Shown: piece by piece, positions 48,701-57,739 of the stretch
Layout: each line of letters starts with the position of its first letter
Position numbering within the stretch: position 1 is the first letter of the stretch
Origin: Pelomonas sp047654785
GTDB lineage: Bacteria; Pseudomonadota; Gammaproteobacteria; Burkholderiales; Burkholderiaceae_C
Reading direction: 5' to 3'
Assembly: GCF_047654785.1 (NCBI RefSeq)
Contig: NZ_JASGKQ010000002.1
Location: 186,001-250,000 of the forward strand
DNA: 64,000 nt
Notes under the pieces: model-generated
What the model saw: the letters and a program-made list of their open reading frames with translations, nothing else
What the model was told of the DNA's origin: nothing
Database searches by the model: none
Translations under genes and position numbers: made by a program

Positions 48701-49687
48701 TCAGGCGGCGCGCTTGGCGGCCGTCCAGCGCTCCCACAGCGCCACCGTCTCGCCCACCAGCCCGCGCCGGAAGGCGAGCACGCAGACGATGAAGATCAGC
48801 CCGGTGACCAGGCTGACGGATTCGCCCAGGCCGTTGAACCAGGCGATGCCGGTCAGCTGGGCCAGGAAGCCGCCCAGGTCGCCGATCTTGTTCTCCAGCG
48901 CGATGATGACCAGCGCGCCCACCATCGGCCCGACCAGCGTGCCCATGCCGCCCACCAGCGTCATCAGGATGACGAGGCCGGAGGTGGTCCAGATCGCGTC
49001 GGTCAGCGTGGCGAAGCCCAGCACCAGCGTCTTGGTGGCGCCGGCCAGGCCCGCGAGCGCGGCCGACAGCACGAAGGCCAGCAGCTTGAACTGGGCCGTG
49101 TCGTAGCCCAGCGAGGTGGCTCGGGCCTCGTTCTCGCGGATGGACGTGAGCACCTGGCCGAACGGCGAGTGGACGATGCGGTAGATGAGCCAGAACGCGG
49201 CGATGAAGATGGCCAGCACGACGTAGTACAGCGTCAGGTCGTTGGCGAGGTCCAGCCCCAGGAAGCTACCGCGCGGCACGGCCTGCAGACCGTCCTCGCC
49301 GCCGGTGAACGACGCCTGCAGGAAGAAGAAGTACAGCATCTGCGCCAGCGCGAGCGTGATCATCGAGAAGTAGATGCCCGAGCGGCGGATGGCCAGCAGC
49401 CCGAACACCAGCCCCGTGAGAGCCGCCGCGCCGGTGCCGGCGAGCAGGCCCAGCGGCGCCGGCAAGCCCCAGACCTTGAGCGCATGCCCGGCCGTGTACG
49501 CCGCCATGCCCAGGAAGGCCGCGTGGCCGAAGGACAGCAGGCCGGTGAAGCCGATCAGCAGGTTGAAGGCGCAGGCGAAGAGCGCGTAGCACATCACCTT
49601 CATCACGAAGATGGGGTAGGCGCCCACGGCGGGCAGCAGCGCGATGGCGGCGAACAGGGCCACGTAGCCCAGGAGCTTCTTGTTCAT
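48701..49687 (-). CDS. livM: LIV-type ABC permease LivM, cluster 1
   Basis: This 328-residue inner-membrane permease has 8-10 helices and the LivM landmarks NLLIGFTGLLSFGHAAFLGMAAY, SFTGGEDGL, SIRENEARATSLGYD and GGMGTLVGPMVGA. It forms a heterodimer with LivH for import of branched-chain amino acids or related compounds. It is last in cluster 1 (livG, livF, binding protein, livH, livM). Confidence 0.93.
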   Translation of the reverse strand: MNKKLLGYVALFAAIALLPAVGAYPIFVMKVMCYALFACAFNLLIGFTGLLSFGHAAFLGMAAYTAGHALKVWGLPAPLGLLAGTGAAALTGLVFGLLAIRRSGIYFSMITLALAQMLYFFFLQASFTGGEDGLQAVPRGSFLGLDLANDLTLYYVVLAIFIAAFWLIYRIVHSPFGQVLTSIRENEARATSLGYDTAQFKLLAFVLSAALAGLAGATKTLVLGFATLTDAIWTTSGLVILMTLVGGMGTLVGPMVGALVIIALENKIGDLGGFLAQLTGIAWFNGLGESVSLVTGLIFIVCVLAFRRGLVGETVALWERWTAAKRAA

Positions 49688-49715
49688 GCAGTGAGTCCCG
49701 CGGTCTTCAGGGGGG

Positions 49716-50603
49716 TCATTTCTCTTTGCCGAACAGGCCGGCGGGGCGCGCAAGCAGCACGAGGACCATGACGACGAACACGACCGTGTTGGACGCCTCG
49801 GGGTAGAAGACCTTGGTCAGCCCCTCGATCAGGCCCAGGCCCAGGCCGGTCAGGATGGAGCCGAGGATGGAGCCCATGCCGCCGATCACCACCACCGCGA
49901 ACACGACGATGATGAGGTTGCTGCCCATCAGCGCCGACACCTGCAGGATGGGCGCGGCCAGCACGCCGGCAAAGGCCGCCAGCGCGACACCGCCGGCATA
50001 GGTCAGCGTCACCATGCGCGGCACGTTGATGCCGAAGGCCTGCACCAGCCGCGGGTTCTCGGTGCCGGCGCGCAGCTTGGCGCCCAGCGAGGTCTTCTCG
50101 ATCAGCGCCCACACCGCGAAGCACACCACCAGCGAGGCGACGACGACCCAGCCGCGGTAGTTGGGCAGGATCATGAAGCCGAGGTTGGTGGCGCCCTGCA
50201 GCGCCTCCGGCACCGAGTAGGGCTGGCCGGACACGCCGTAGAAGCTGCGGAAGATGCCCTCGATGACCAGCGTGATGCCGAAGGTCAGCAGCAGGCCGTA
50301 GAGGTGGTCCAGCTTGTAGAGCCACTGCAGCAGGGTGCGCTCGATGACGATGCCGACCAGGCCCACGGCCAGCGGCGCCAGGCCGAGCATGACCCAGTAG
50401 TTCAGGCCCAGGTACTCCATCCCCATCCAGGCGAAGAAGGCCCCCATCATGTACAGCGCCCCGTGGGCGAAGTTGATGATGTTGAGCATGCCGAAGATGA
50501 CCGCCAGGCCCAGCGACAGCATCGCGTAGAACGAGCCGTTCACCAGGCCCAGCAGCAGCTGGCCCAGGAGGGCCGGCAGCGGAATACCGAATAGTTCTGT
50601 CAT
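49716..50603 (-). CDS. livH: LIV-type ABC permease LivH, cluster 1
   Basis: This 295-residue permease contains GLVNGSFYAMLSLGLAVIFGMLNIINFAHGALYM, the E-x-TLL-x-WLYK segment, and VVVIGGMGSILGS, all typical of LivH. It is 28 bp before livM and separated from the binding-protein gene by repeat A. Confidence 0.93.
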   Translation of the reverse strand: MTELFGIPLPALLGQLLLGLVNGSFYAMLSLGLAVIFGMLNIINFAHGALYMMGAFFAWMGMEYLGLNYWVMLGLAPLAVGLVGIVIERTLLQWLYKLDHLYGLLLTFGITLVIEGIFRSFYGVSGQPYSVPEALQGATNLGFMILPNYRGWVVVASLVVCFAVWALIEKTSLGAKLRAGTENPRLVQAFGINVPRMVTLTYAGGVALAAFAGVLAAPILQVSALMGSNLIIVVFAVVVIGGMGSILGSILTGLGLGLIEGLTKVFYPEASNTVVFVVMVLVLLARPAGLFGKEK

Positions 50604-50630
50604 GACATTTGCATTCCGATCCTGGACGCC

Positions 50631-50760
50631 CGCCGGGCCGCTCCCAAGGGCGGCCAGGGCCGATGTCGATGCCGGCCCGTGCCGGCATCGATCGGCGTCC
50701 CCTCGGGGGACCGGCTAGACACGCGCGCGTTCAGCGGCGCGAGGCTGGGCGAGGGGCTCA
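50631..50760. repeat. Intergenic repeat A, copy 2
   Basis: This segment of about 130 bp shares both ends with 23936-24062. Its middle also forms a hairpin (TCGATGCCGGC / GCCGGCATCGA, 50666-50676 / 50681-50691), but with a different stem sequence. It fills the gap between the binding-protein stop and livH. Confidence 0.7.
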
Positions 50761-50761
50761 C

Positions 50762-51967
50762 TTATTTCTTGACGAGCGGGCACTTGGAGTCGGCCAGCTT
50801 CGTGTAGGCCTGCGCCGCCGGGATGGTCTGCACGACCTTGTAGTAGTCCCAGGGCTCGGTGGACTCCTTGGGCGTCTTCACCTGCATCAGGTACATGTCG
50901 TAGCGCATGCGGCCGTCGGCGCCGATCTCGCCGCCCTTCGCGTAGAAGTCGTTGATCTTGGTGGCCTTCATCTTGGCCATGACCTTGTCCGGGTTGTCGG
51001 TCTTGAGCGCGTCCACGGCCTTCAGGTAGTGCGTGACGGCCGAGTAGTCGGCGGCCTGCAGCATGGAGGGCATGCGCTTGACCTTGTCGAAGAAGCGGCG
51101 GCTCCAGGCGCGCGCGTCGGCGCTCTGGTTCCAGTACCAGCCGTCCGTCAGGTACATGCCCTGCGTGGCCTGCAGGCCCAGCGAGTGCACGTCGTTGATG
51201 AACATCAGCAGGCCGGCGAGCTTCATCGTCTTGGTGATGCCGAACTCGTTGGCGGCCTTGATCGTGTTGATCGTGTCGCCGCCGGCGTTGGCCAGGCCGA
51301 GGATCTGCGCGCCGGAGCTTTGCGCCTGCAGCAGGAAGGACGAGAAGTCGCTGGCCGACAACGGGTGCTTGACGCTGCCCAGCACCTTGCCGCCGGCCTT
51401 CTGCACGACGGCCGTGGCGTCGGCCTGCAGGCTGGCGCCGAAGGCGTAGTCGGCCGTCATGAAGAACCAGGTCTTGCCGCCGGCCTTGACCACCGCGTTG
51501 CCGGTGCCGTTGGCCAGCGCGACGGTGTCGTAGGCGTAGTGGACGGTGTAGGGCGTGCACTCCTCGTTGGTCAGCCGCGAGCTGGCGGCGCCGATGGAGA
51601 TGAAGGGCTTCTTCTTCTCGGCCGCGATCTTGGACATCGCCAGGCTGGTGCCGGAGTTGGTGCCGCCGACGAGCATGTCCAGGCCCTGGGTGTCGAACCA
51701 CTCGCGCGCCTTGGAGGCGGCCACGTCGGCCTTGTTCTGGTGGTCGGCGAAGATCAGCTCGACCTTCTTGCCGGCGGCCACGCCCTTCATGTCGGCGATG
51801 GCCATCTTGATGGCCTCGACGCCGCCGGCGCCGTCGATGTCGGCGTACAGGCCGGACATGTCGGTGATGATGCCGATCTTGATGACGTCGCCCGAGACCT
51901 GGGCCTGGGCGCCGAGGCCGCAGCAGGCGAGTGCGGCGGCGGCGAGGGTGGTGCGGATCGCGTTCAT
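50762..51967 (-). CDS. ABC substrate-binding protein, LivK-like, cluster 1
   Basis: This 401-residue periplasmic binding protein has a signal peptide (cleavage after GAQA) and a type I fold of the Leu/Ile/Val family (IKIGIITDMSGLYADIDGAGGVEA, VGGTNSGTSLAMS, FFMTADYAFGASL). A strong AGGAGA ribosome site precedes the ATG. The ligand cannot be told from sequence; many relatives in Burkholderiales bind aromatic or aliphatic acids. Confidence 0.92.
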   Translation of the reverse strand: MNAIRTTLAAAALACCGLGAQAQVSGDVIKIGIITDMSGLYADIDGAGGVEAIKMAIADMKGVAAGKKVELIFADHQNKADVAASKAREWFDTQGLDMLVGGTNSGTSLAMSKIAAEKKKPFISIGAASSRLTNEECTPYTVHYAYDTVALANGTGNAVVKAGGKTWFFMTADYAFGASLQADATAVVQKAGGKVLGSVKHPLSASDFSSFLLQAQSSGAQILGLANAGGDTINTIKAANEFGITKTMKLAGLLMFINDVHSLGLQATQGMYLTDGWYWNQSADARAWSRRFFDKVKRMPSMLQAADYSAVTHYLKAVDALKTDNPDKVMAKMKATKINDFYAKGGEIGADGRMRYDMYLMQVKTPKESTEPWDYYKVVQTIPAAQAYTKLADSKCPLVKK

Positions 51968-51992
51968 GGGTGTCTCCTGGTGGTAGGGGTGT

Positions 51993-52706
51993 TCAGACGC
52001 TGAGCAGTTCGTCCATCTGGGCCTGGTGGCGGGCCAGCTCGGCGGCGGGGAAGGAGAGCACGACTTCGCCGTGCTCGATGACGATGAAGTGGTCCGCCAG
52101 CGGTGCGGCGAAGCGGAAGTTCTGCTCCACCATGACGATGGTGAAGCCCTGCGCCTTCAGCGCGCGGATCATGCGGGCCAGCGCCTGGACGATGACCGGC
52201 GCGAGGCCTTCGCTGATCTCGTCCAGCAGCAGGATGTCGGCGCCGGTGCGCAGGATGCGCGCCACGGCCAGCATCTGCTGCTCGCCGCCGGACAGCCGCG
52301 TGCCGGGGCTGTGGCGGCGCTCCGCGAGGTTGGGGAACATCGCGTAGATCTCGGTCTCGCTCATGACCTTGCCGCGCTTGGCCTTCAGCGGCGGCGGCAG
52401 GCGCAGGTTCTCCTCGGCCGTCAGGCTCGCGAAGATGCCGCGCTCCTCGGGGCAGTAGCCGATGCCAAGCTGGGCGATGCGGTGCGTCGGCAGCCCGACG
52501 GCCTCCTCGCCGTGGACCTTGATCGAGCCCTTGCGCGCGCCGGTCAGGCCCATGATGGCGCGCAGCGTGGTCGTGCGGCCCGCGCCGTTGCGGCCCAGCA
52601 GCGTGACGACCTGGCCGGGCTGCACGCTCAAGGAGATGCCGTGCAGGATGTGGCTCTCGCCGTACCAGGCGTGGAGGTTGGTGATTTCGAGGGCGGGGAT
52701 GGCCAT
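51993..52706 (-). CDS. livF: LIV-type ABC ATPase LivF, cluster 1, with Arg in Walker A
   Basis: This 237-residue ATPase has Q-loop, LSGGEQQM signature and ILLLDEISEGLAP Walker B all present. The Walker A reads GRNGAGRTT: the normally invariant lysine is R44. Some LivF proteins may tolerate this because the partner LivG (KTT) supplies a full site (inference). It lies 25 bp before the binding-protein gene. Confidence 0.92.
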   Translation of the reverse strand: MAIPALEITNLHAWYGESHILHGISLSVQPGQVVTLLGRNGAGRTTTLRAIMGLTGARKGSIKVHGEEAVGLPTHRIAQLGIGYCPEERGIFASLTAEENLRLPPPLKAKRGKVMSETEIYAMFPNLAERRHSPGTRLSGGEQQMLAVARILRTGADILLLDEISEGLAPVIVQALARMIRALKAQGFTIVMVEQNFRFAAPLADHFIVIEHGEVVLSFPAAELARHQAQMDELLSV

Positions 52707-52734
52707 GTGTCAGTGGTGCGCTCGTGTTTTTTCA

Positions 52735-52847
52735 GCTGCTTTTGCGGAGAGCCTTTCGACTCGTTGCACCGTGCCGGGAGTCCGCCCCGGCGGGCGGATT
52801 CCCGCGGCGGCGCACCGGGTTGCAAAGCAAGATCGCAAAAGCAACCC
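52735..52847. repeat. Intergenic repeat B, short degenerate copy
   Basis: This short repeat is bounded by inverted GCTTTTGC-type termini (52737-52745 and 52835-52845). It shares the GAGCCTTTCGACTCG and TGCACCG segments and the following TCCGCCCCG with the element at 56592-56929. It looks like an internally deleted member of that family in the livG-livF gap. Confidence 0.65.
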
Positions 52848-52867
52848 ACGATCGGCGCCACGAATCA

Positions 52868-53638
52868 TCAGTGCGCCCCCTGCAACTCGGTCGCCTCGGT
52901 ACCCATGTACGCCTCCAGCACCGCCGGATGCTTGGACACCGTCGCGTAGTCGCCCTCGGCCAGCACGGCGCCGCGCGCCAGCACGGTGATGCGGTCGGCG
53001 ATGCTGGCCACGACCTTCATGTTGTGCTCCACCATCAGCACCGTGCGCCCCTCGGCCACGCGCTTGATGAGGGCCGTCACGCGGTCCACGTCCTCGTGGC
53101 CCATGCCCTGCGTGGGCTCGTCCAGCAGCATCAGCTGCGGCTCCATCGCCATCGTGGTGGCGATCTCCAGCGCGCGCTTGCGGCCGTAGGGCAGGTCGCC
53201 GGCCTTCAGCTGCGCCATGTCGCGCAGGTCCACCAGCTCCAGCAGCGCCAGCACCTTGGCGTCCAGCGCCTTCAGGCCCGTGAGGCCCTTCCAGAAATGG
53301 AAGCTGGTGCCGGTGAAGCGCTGCAGGCCGATGCGCACGTTCTCCAGCACCGTCAGGTGCGGGAACACGGCCGAGATCTGGAAGCTGCGGATGACGCCGC
53401 GGCGCGCGATCTGCGCCGAGGTCTCGCGGGTGATGTCGGTGCCGGCGAAGACGATGCGCCCGCGCGTGGGCGTCAGGAACTTGGTCAGCAGGTTGAAGCA
53501 GGTGGTCTTGCCCGCGCCGTTGGGGCCGAGCAGCGCGTGGATGTGGCCGCGCTGCACGCGCAGGCTGACCGAGTCCACGGCGGTGAAGCCTTTGAACTCC
53601 TTGGTCAGGTCTTGCGTTTCGAGGATGTAGTCGCTCAT
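52868..53638 (-). CDS. livG: LIV-type ABC ATPase LivG, cluster 1
   Basis: This 256-residue ATPase has a Walker A GPNGAGKTT, LivG-specific TRGRIVFAGTDIT and RSFQISAVFPHLTVLENV, and Walker B LMLLDEPTQGMGHEDVDR. The signature region (YGRKRALEIATTM) is of the LivG type. It is the first gene of cluster 1. A 38-bp gap separates it from the hydrolase gene upstream, so the two clusters could be one transcript. Confidence 0.93.
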   Translation of the reverse strand: MSDYILETQDLTKEFKGFTAVDSVSLRVQRGHIHALLGPNGAGKTTCFNLLTKFLTPTRGRIVFAGTDITRETSAQIARRGVIRSFQISAVFPHLTVLENVRIGLQRFTGTSFHFWKGLTGLKALDAKVLALLELVDLRDMAQLKAGDLPYGRKRALEIATTMAMEPQLMLLDEPTQGMGHEDVDRVTALIKRVAEGRTVLMVEHNMKVVASIADRITVLARGAVLAEGDYATVSKHPAVLEAYMGTEATELQGAH

Positions 53639-53676
53639 AGCGTCGCCGACTCTAGGGCTTCGAGCCGGCCATGGGT

Positions 53677-54522
53677 TTACGGGCATTCCCGGTCAGCGGA
53701 AAGAAAGCGTTCGATGAGCCCGATCTGCTCCGGCGTGTTCAGCGCGGGCGCGTGGCCGCAGCCGGGGATCAGCGCCACGGCCGCGCGCGGGCCGCGCTCG
53801 CGCATGGCCTGGGCGGTGTCGGCGGTCAGCAGCGTCGAATGCTCGCCGCGCAGGCACAGCACCGGCAGGTCGAGCTGGTCCCAGGCGCTCCACAGCCCGT
53901 AGTCGTCGGGGTGGTGGTCGAACTGCGCGGCCATCGCCGGGTCGTAGTGCGTGGTCACGCGGCCGTCGGGCAGGCGGCGCAGCGAGGTCTCGGTCAGGCG
54001 CCGCCATTGCGCGTCGCTCAGGTGGCCGAAGCTCGCGTAGATCTCGCGGAAGTACGCCTCCAACTCGCTCACCGCCGCGAAGCTCGGCGGCCGGCCGGCA
54101 TAGGCTTTGATGCGCGCCAGCGCCGGGGCGGCCAGTTCGGGGCCGTTGTCGTTCAGCACCAGGCGCTTGATGCGCCCGCGCAGCCGCGTGGCCGCGCCCA
54201 GCGTGCCGATCGCACCGCCCATCGAGGTGCCGACCCAGTGCGCTTTTTGCAGGCCCAGCTGGTCCATCAGCGCCTCGGCCTGCTCGACGTAGAAGGCCAG
54301 GCAGTATTCGCGCGCCGGATCGACGGCCCATTGCGACAGGCCGCGGCCCAGCGTGTCGGGGCAGACGACGTGCCAACGCTCGCCGAGCGCGGCGGCGAAG
54401 TCGTCGAAGTCCCGCCCGCTGCGCGCCAGGCCGTGCCAGGCGATGACGGCTGGCGATCCGGGGTCGCCCCATTCGGTGACGTGGATCTCGCGGCCGAGGC
54501 AGTTCAGGTAGCGCGATCTCAT
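53677..54522 (-). CDS. Alpha/beta hydrolase of the ABC cluster
   Basis: This 281-residue hydrolase has a nucleophile elbow GTSMGG, HGLARSGRDFD oxyanion region, an acid in LRGEHSTLL context and His in GCGHAPAL. No signal peptide is seen, so it acts in the cytoplasm. Its ATG overlaps the livM stop by 4 bp (ATGA), so it is translationally coupled to cluster 2 and may process the imported compound, for example an ester or lactone (inference). Confidence 0.9.
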   Translation of the reverse strand: MRSRYLNCLGREIHVTEWGDPGSPAVIAWHGLARSGRDFDDFAAALGERWHVVCPDTLGRGLSQWAVDPAREYCLAFYVEQAEALMDQLGLQKAHWVGTSMGGAIGTLGAATRLRGRIKRLVLNDNGPELAAPALARIKAYAGRPPSFAAVSELEAYFREIYASFGHLSDAQWRRLTETSLRRLPDGRVTTHYDPAMAAQFDHHPDDYGLWSAWDQLDLPVLCLRGEHSTLLTADTAQAMRERGPRAAVALIPGCGHAPALNTPEQIGLIERFLSADRECP

Positions 54523-55613
54523 GGCCTGCCCTTCCCGTCCTTCCGGCGGCGCGCCCACGCCGCCAGCCGCAGCCGCCCGACGATGCCGCCGGGGAAGTGG
54601 TAGACGGCCAGCACGAACAGCAGGCCCAGCCACAGCAGCCAGCGGTCGGGCGCGACCAGCGTGCTCAACACCGGCACGCCCTCGACGAGGCCGCCCGCGC
54701 CCTTCAGCAGTGCCTGCAAATAGTTCTGCGCGACGATGAACAGCACGCTGCCGACCACCGCGCCGTAGACCGTGCCCATGCCGCCGATGACGACGATGAG
54801 CAGCAGGTCGAGCATGATCTCCATGCTCATCGCCGTCTCGGGGCCGGTGTAGCGCAGCCACAGCGCCAGCAGCGCGCCGCCGCAGCAGGCCAGCAGCGCG
54901 GCGATGACGTTGGCGCCGGTGCGGTAGACCACGGGCCGGTAGCCGATGGCCTCGGCGCGGAACTCGTTCTCGCGGATGGCCTGCAGCACGCGGCCGAAGG
55001 GCGAGTTGACGATGCGCAGCAGCAGCAGGATCAGCGCCGTGACGGCGACGAAGAGCCCGTAGTAGCTCAACAGCCGGCCGTCGAGGGAGACGCCCCACAG
55101 CGGCTCTTCCATGAACTCGGTAGACGGGCGCAGCAACTCGGGCAGCTGGAAGCTCAAGCCGTCCTCGCCGCCGGTGAAGTCGGAAAGCTGCGAGCACAGC
55201 GTCATGAAGGCCGAGGCCACGGCCAGCGTGATCATCGCGAAGAAGATCGCCTTCACGCGCAGGCTCGCCAGCCCCATCGCCAGCGCCAGCACGGCGGAGA
55301 GCGCCAGCGCGGCGGCGAAGCCGAGGGCCAGCGAGCCCCAGTCCGGCCCCAGCCGCGTCGAGGCGATGGCGATGCCGTAGGCGCCGATGCCGACGAACAT
55401 CGTGTGCGCGAAGCTGACGATGCCGGTGTAGCCCAGCAGCAGGTCGTAGCTGGCGACGAGCAGGATGAAGACCAGCACCTTGGCCGCGACGTTGAGCGCC
55501 TGCGTGCCGGGGAAGACGAAGGGCGCCAGCAGCAGGCCGAGGAAGCAGGCCAGCAGCAGCGCGGCCAGCGGCTTGCTGCGCGGCAGATCGTGGGAGAGCA
55601 GCGCGCGGATCAT
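54519..55613 (-). CDS. livM: LIV-type ABC permease LivM, cluster 2
   Basis: This 364-residue permease has YDLLLGYTGIVSFAHTMFVGIGAYG, SDFTGGEDGL, AIRENEFRAEAIGYRP and GGMGTVYGAVVG. It overlaps livH by 4 bp at its start and the hydrolase by 4 bp at its stop. It carries an insertion after the GGEDGL motif (PELLRPSTEFMEEPLWG) compared with cluster 1. Confidence 0.93.
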   Translation of the reverse strand: MIRALLSHDLPRSKPLAALLLACFLGLLLAPFVFPGTQALNVAAKVLVFILLVASYDLLLGYTGIVSFAHTMFVGIGAYGIAIASTRLGPDWGSLALGFAAALALSAVLALAMGLASLRVKAIFFAMITLAVASAFMTLCSQLSDFTGGEDGLSFQLPELLRPSTEFMEEPLWGVSLDGRLLSYYGLFVAVTALILLLLRIVNSPFGRVLQAIRENEFRAEAIGYRPVVYRTGANVIAALLACCGGALLALWLRYTGPETAMSMEIMLDLLLIVVIGGMGTVYGAVVGSVLFIVAQNYLQALLKGAGGLVEGVPVLSTLVAPDRWLLWLGLLFVLAVYHFPGGIVGRLRLAAWARRRKDGKGRP

Positions 55614-56584
55614 TTCGCCCCCACGGGATACAGGCCCTGCGGGCGCCACAGCAGGATGGCGACCATCAGGCCGATGTTGGAGAACAGCGCGGCCTTCGGG
55701 GCGAGGAAGCCGGCGTAGTTGGCGACCAGGCCGACCAGCAGCGCGCCGACCAGGCAGCCGACGGTGGAGCCCAGCCCGCCGATGATGATGACGATGAAGA
55801 GCAGCAGGTTGACCTTGGCGCCGATCTGCGGCTCGACGCCCTGCTGCACCAGGCCCCAGAGCACGCCGCCCAGGCCGGCGAGCGCGGCGCCGGCGACGAA
55901 CACGCCGACGAACAGCCGCCGGATGCGGTAGCCCAGCGCCTCGACCATCTCGCGGTCCTGCACGCCGGCACGGATGAGCAGGCCGATCTTGGTGCGGTTC
56001 AGCACGAGCAGCAGCGCGATGAGGACGACGAGGCCGACCCCCATCGCCAGCACGCGGAACTTTTCGACTGCCACGTCGCCGATGAGGAAGATGCCGTTCA
56101 GCGTCGCCGGAAGCGGCAGCGAGATCAGCGCCGGGCCCCAGCTGGCCTTGATGAGTTCCTCGCCGACGATCATGCCGCCCATCGTGATGAGGATCTGCTT
56201 CAGGTGCTGGCCGTAGACGGGGCGCACGAGCACGCGCTCGAAGACGACGCCGACGGCGGCGGCGAGGGCCATGCCGGCGAGGCAGGCGGCGGCGAGGGCG
56301 GCGAGGTTGGGCAGCACGTCTTGGCTGCCGGCCCACGGTGCCAGCGCGGCGAGCACGGTGGTGGCCATGAACGCGCCCAGCGCGATGAAGACGCCGTGGC
56401 CGAAGTTCAGCACGTCCATCAGGCCGAACACGAGGGTCAGGCCGGAGGCGATGACGAAGATGATCAGGCCCATCGCGAGGCCGGCGAGGGTCAGGTTGAG
56501 CCAGGTGCTTGCGCTGCCGGTCAGCGGCAGCGCGAGGAGGATCAGCGCGGCGAGCAGGGCCAAGGGTTTGGGGTCGAGCTTCAT
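55610..56584 (-). CDS. livH: LIV-type ABC permease LivH, cluster 2
   Basis: This 324-residue permease has LAGLAMGLIIFVIASGLTLVFGLMDVLNFGHGVFI, GMIVGEELIK, RAGVQDREMVEALGY and IIGGLGSTVGCLVGALL. Its stop overlaps the livM start. Repeat element B lies between it and livF. Confidence 0.93.
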   Translation of the reverse strand: MKLDPKPLALLAALILLALPLTGSASTWLNLTLAGLAMGLIIFVIASGLTLVFGLMDVLNFGHGVFIALGAFMATTVLAALAPWAGSQDVLPNLAALAAACLAGMALAAAVGVVFERVLVRPVYGQHLKQILITMGGMIVGEELIKASWGPALISLPLPATLNGIFLIGDVAVEKFRVLAMGVGLVVLIALLLVLNRTKIGLLIRAGVQDREMVEALGYRIRRLFVGVFVAGAALAGLGGVLWGLVQQGVEPQIGAKVNLLLFIVIIIGGLGSTVGCLVGALLVGLVANYAGFLAPKAALFSNIGLMVAILLWRPQGLYPVGAK

Positions 56585-56591
56585 GGTTGGC

Positions 56592-56929
56592 GGTTGCTTT
56601 TGCTGGGAGCCTTTCGACTCGGTGCACCGCCGCGGGAATCCGCCCCGCGAGGGCGGGTAACTTTTCTCTGTCGCGCCAGAGAAAAGTCACCAAAAGAGAG
56701 GCGCTGAACCGCACGTGAGCGGCCTGGCGCGACGGCTCGCGCGCGAGAACAACCGCTCGATGAACGCCCCGAGGCGACCCGCTGCGCTCTCGCCGCTGTC
56801 CCTGTGACGAGCACCAAAGATCGAACCTTCACGCCGCTTAACGCCGGCTGCACGCCGGGCTCACCAATGAAGGCACCACATGCTCCGACGGCGGTGCACC
56901 GAGTCGAAAGGCTCCCAGCAAAAGCAACC
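56592..56929. repeat. MITE-like element with 41-bp perfect terminal inverted repeats (repeat B)
   Basis: The 352-bp gap 56585-56936 contains no gene. Positions 56592-56632 and 56889-56929 are perfect inverted copies of each other (41 bp, 256 bp apart), beginning GGTTGCTTTTGCTGGGAGCC. Inside is a hairpin ACTTTTCTCTG / CAGAGAAAAGT (56660-56670 / 56677-56687). No transposase is encoded, and no flanking duplication is evident. A shorter relative lies at 52735-52847. Confidence 0.8.
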
Positions 56930-56936
56930 AAAGAAC

Positions 56937-57668
56937 TCATTGGTGCGCCGCCAACGAAAGCCCCAGCAACCGCTGCTGCAACGACGAGTCCTCGATCAAC
57001 TCCCGCATCGCCCCGCGATGCACCACCCGCCCGTCATCCATGACGGCAACCGAATCCCCCAGCTCGGCAGCAACACGGAAGTTCTGCTCCACCAGCAGCA
57101 CCGTCGTCGCCGTACCCTTCAGTTCCCGCAACGCCGTGATGAGGTTCTGCACGATGGCCGGCGCCAGCCCCTTGCTCGGCTCGTCGATGACCAGCAGCTC
57201 GCGCGGCTCGATCATGGCCCGCGCGATCGCGAGCATCTGCTTCTGCCCGCCCGACAGCTTGCCGGCCGGGTGCTGCCAGAAGGTCTTCAGCGCCGGGAAC
57301 AGCCCGAACAGCCAGTCCAGCCGCCGCGCGTCGAGATCGCCCAGCCGCTTCGCCGACCGCGCCGCCAGCAGCAGGTTCTCGGCCACGCTCAACTCGCCGA
57401 AGATGCCCATCGTCTCGGGCACGTAGGCGATGCCGCGCGCCGCGATGTCGGGCGTCGAGAGCCGCGTGATGTCCTCGCCCTTGAAGCGCACGCTGCCCGC
57501 GCTCGCCGTCCACAGCCCCATCAGCGTGCGCAGCGTGCTCGTCTTGCCCGCGCCGTTGCGGCCCAGCAGCATGGTGACCTGCCCCGCCGGCACGTCGAGG
57601 TCCACGCCGTGCAGGATGTGATACGCCCCGACGTGGGTGTGCACGCCCCTCAACTCCAGCAAAGTCAT
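56937..57668 (-). CDS. livF: LIV-type ABC ATPase LivF, cluster 2
   Basis: This 243-residue ATPase has Walker A GRNGAGKTS with the normal lysine, signature LSGGQKQM, Walker B LLVIDEPSKGLAP and the H-loop replaced by LLVEQN as usual in LivF. It starts 71 bp after livG; that gap holds a short stem (CCCGCCAGGCGGGA near 57696-57709) but no gene. Confidence 0.93.
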   Translation of the reverse strand: MTLLELRGVHTHVGAYHILHGVDLDVPAGQVTMLLGRNGAGKTSTLRTLMGLWTASAGSVRFKGEDITRLSTPDIAARGIAYVPETMGIFGELSVAENLLLAARSAKRLGDLDARRLDWLFGLFPALKTFWQHPAGKLSGGQKQMLAIARAMIEPRELLVIDEPSKGLAPAIVQNLITALRELKGTATTVLLVEQNFRVAAELGDSVAVMDDGRVVHRGAMRELIEDSSLQQRLLGLSLAAHQ

Positions 57669-57739
57669 TGGCGCACCCTTCGCGCTGCGCGCTGTCCCGC
57701 CAGGCGGGAGTTGAGCCCCTTCGGGCGGCCGTGCGGGGC

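Noticed and set aside
48441..48737. Short minus-strand frames before livM
   Set aside because: No ribosome site, no family, and frame content is typical of random GC-rich DNA.
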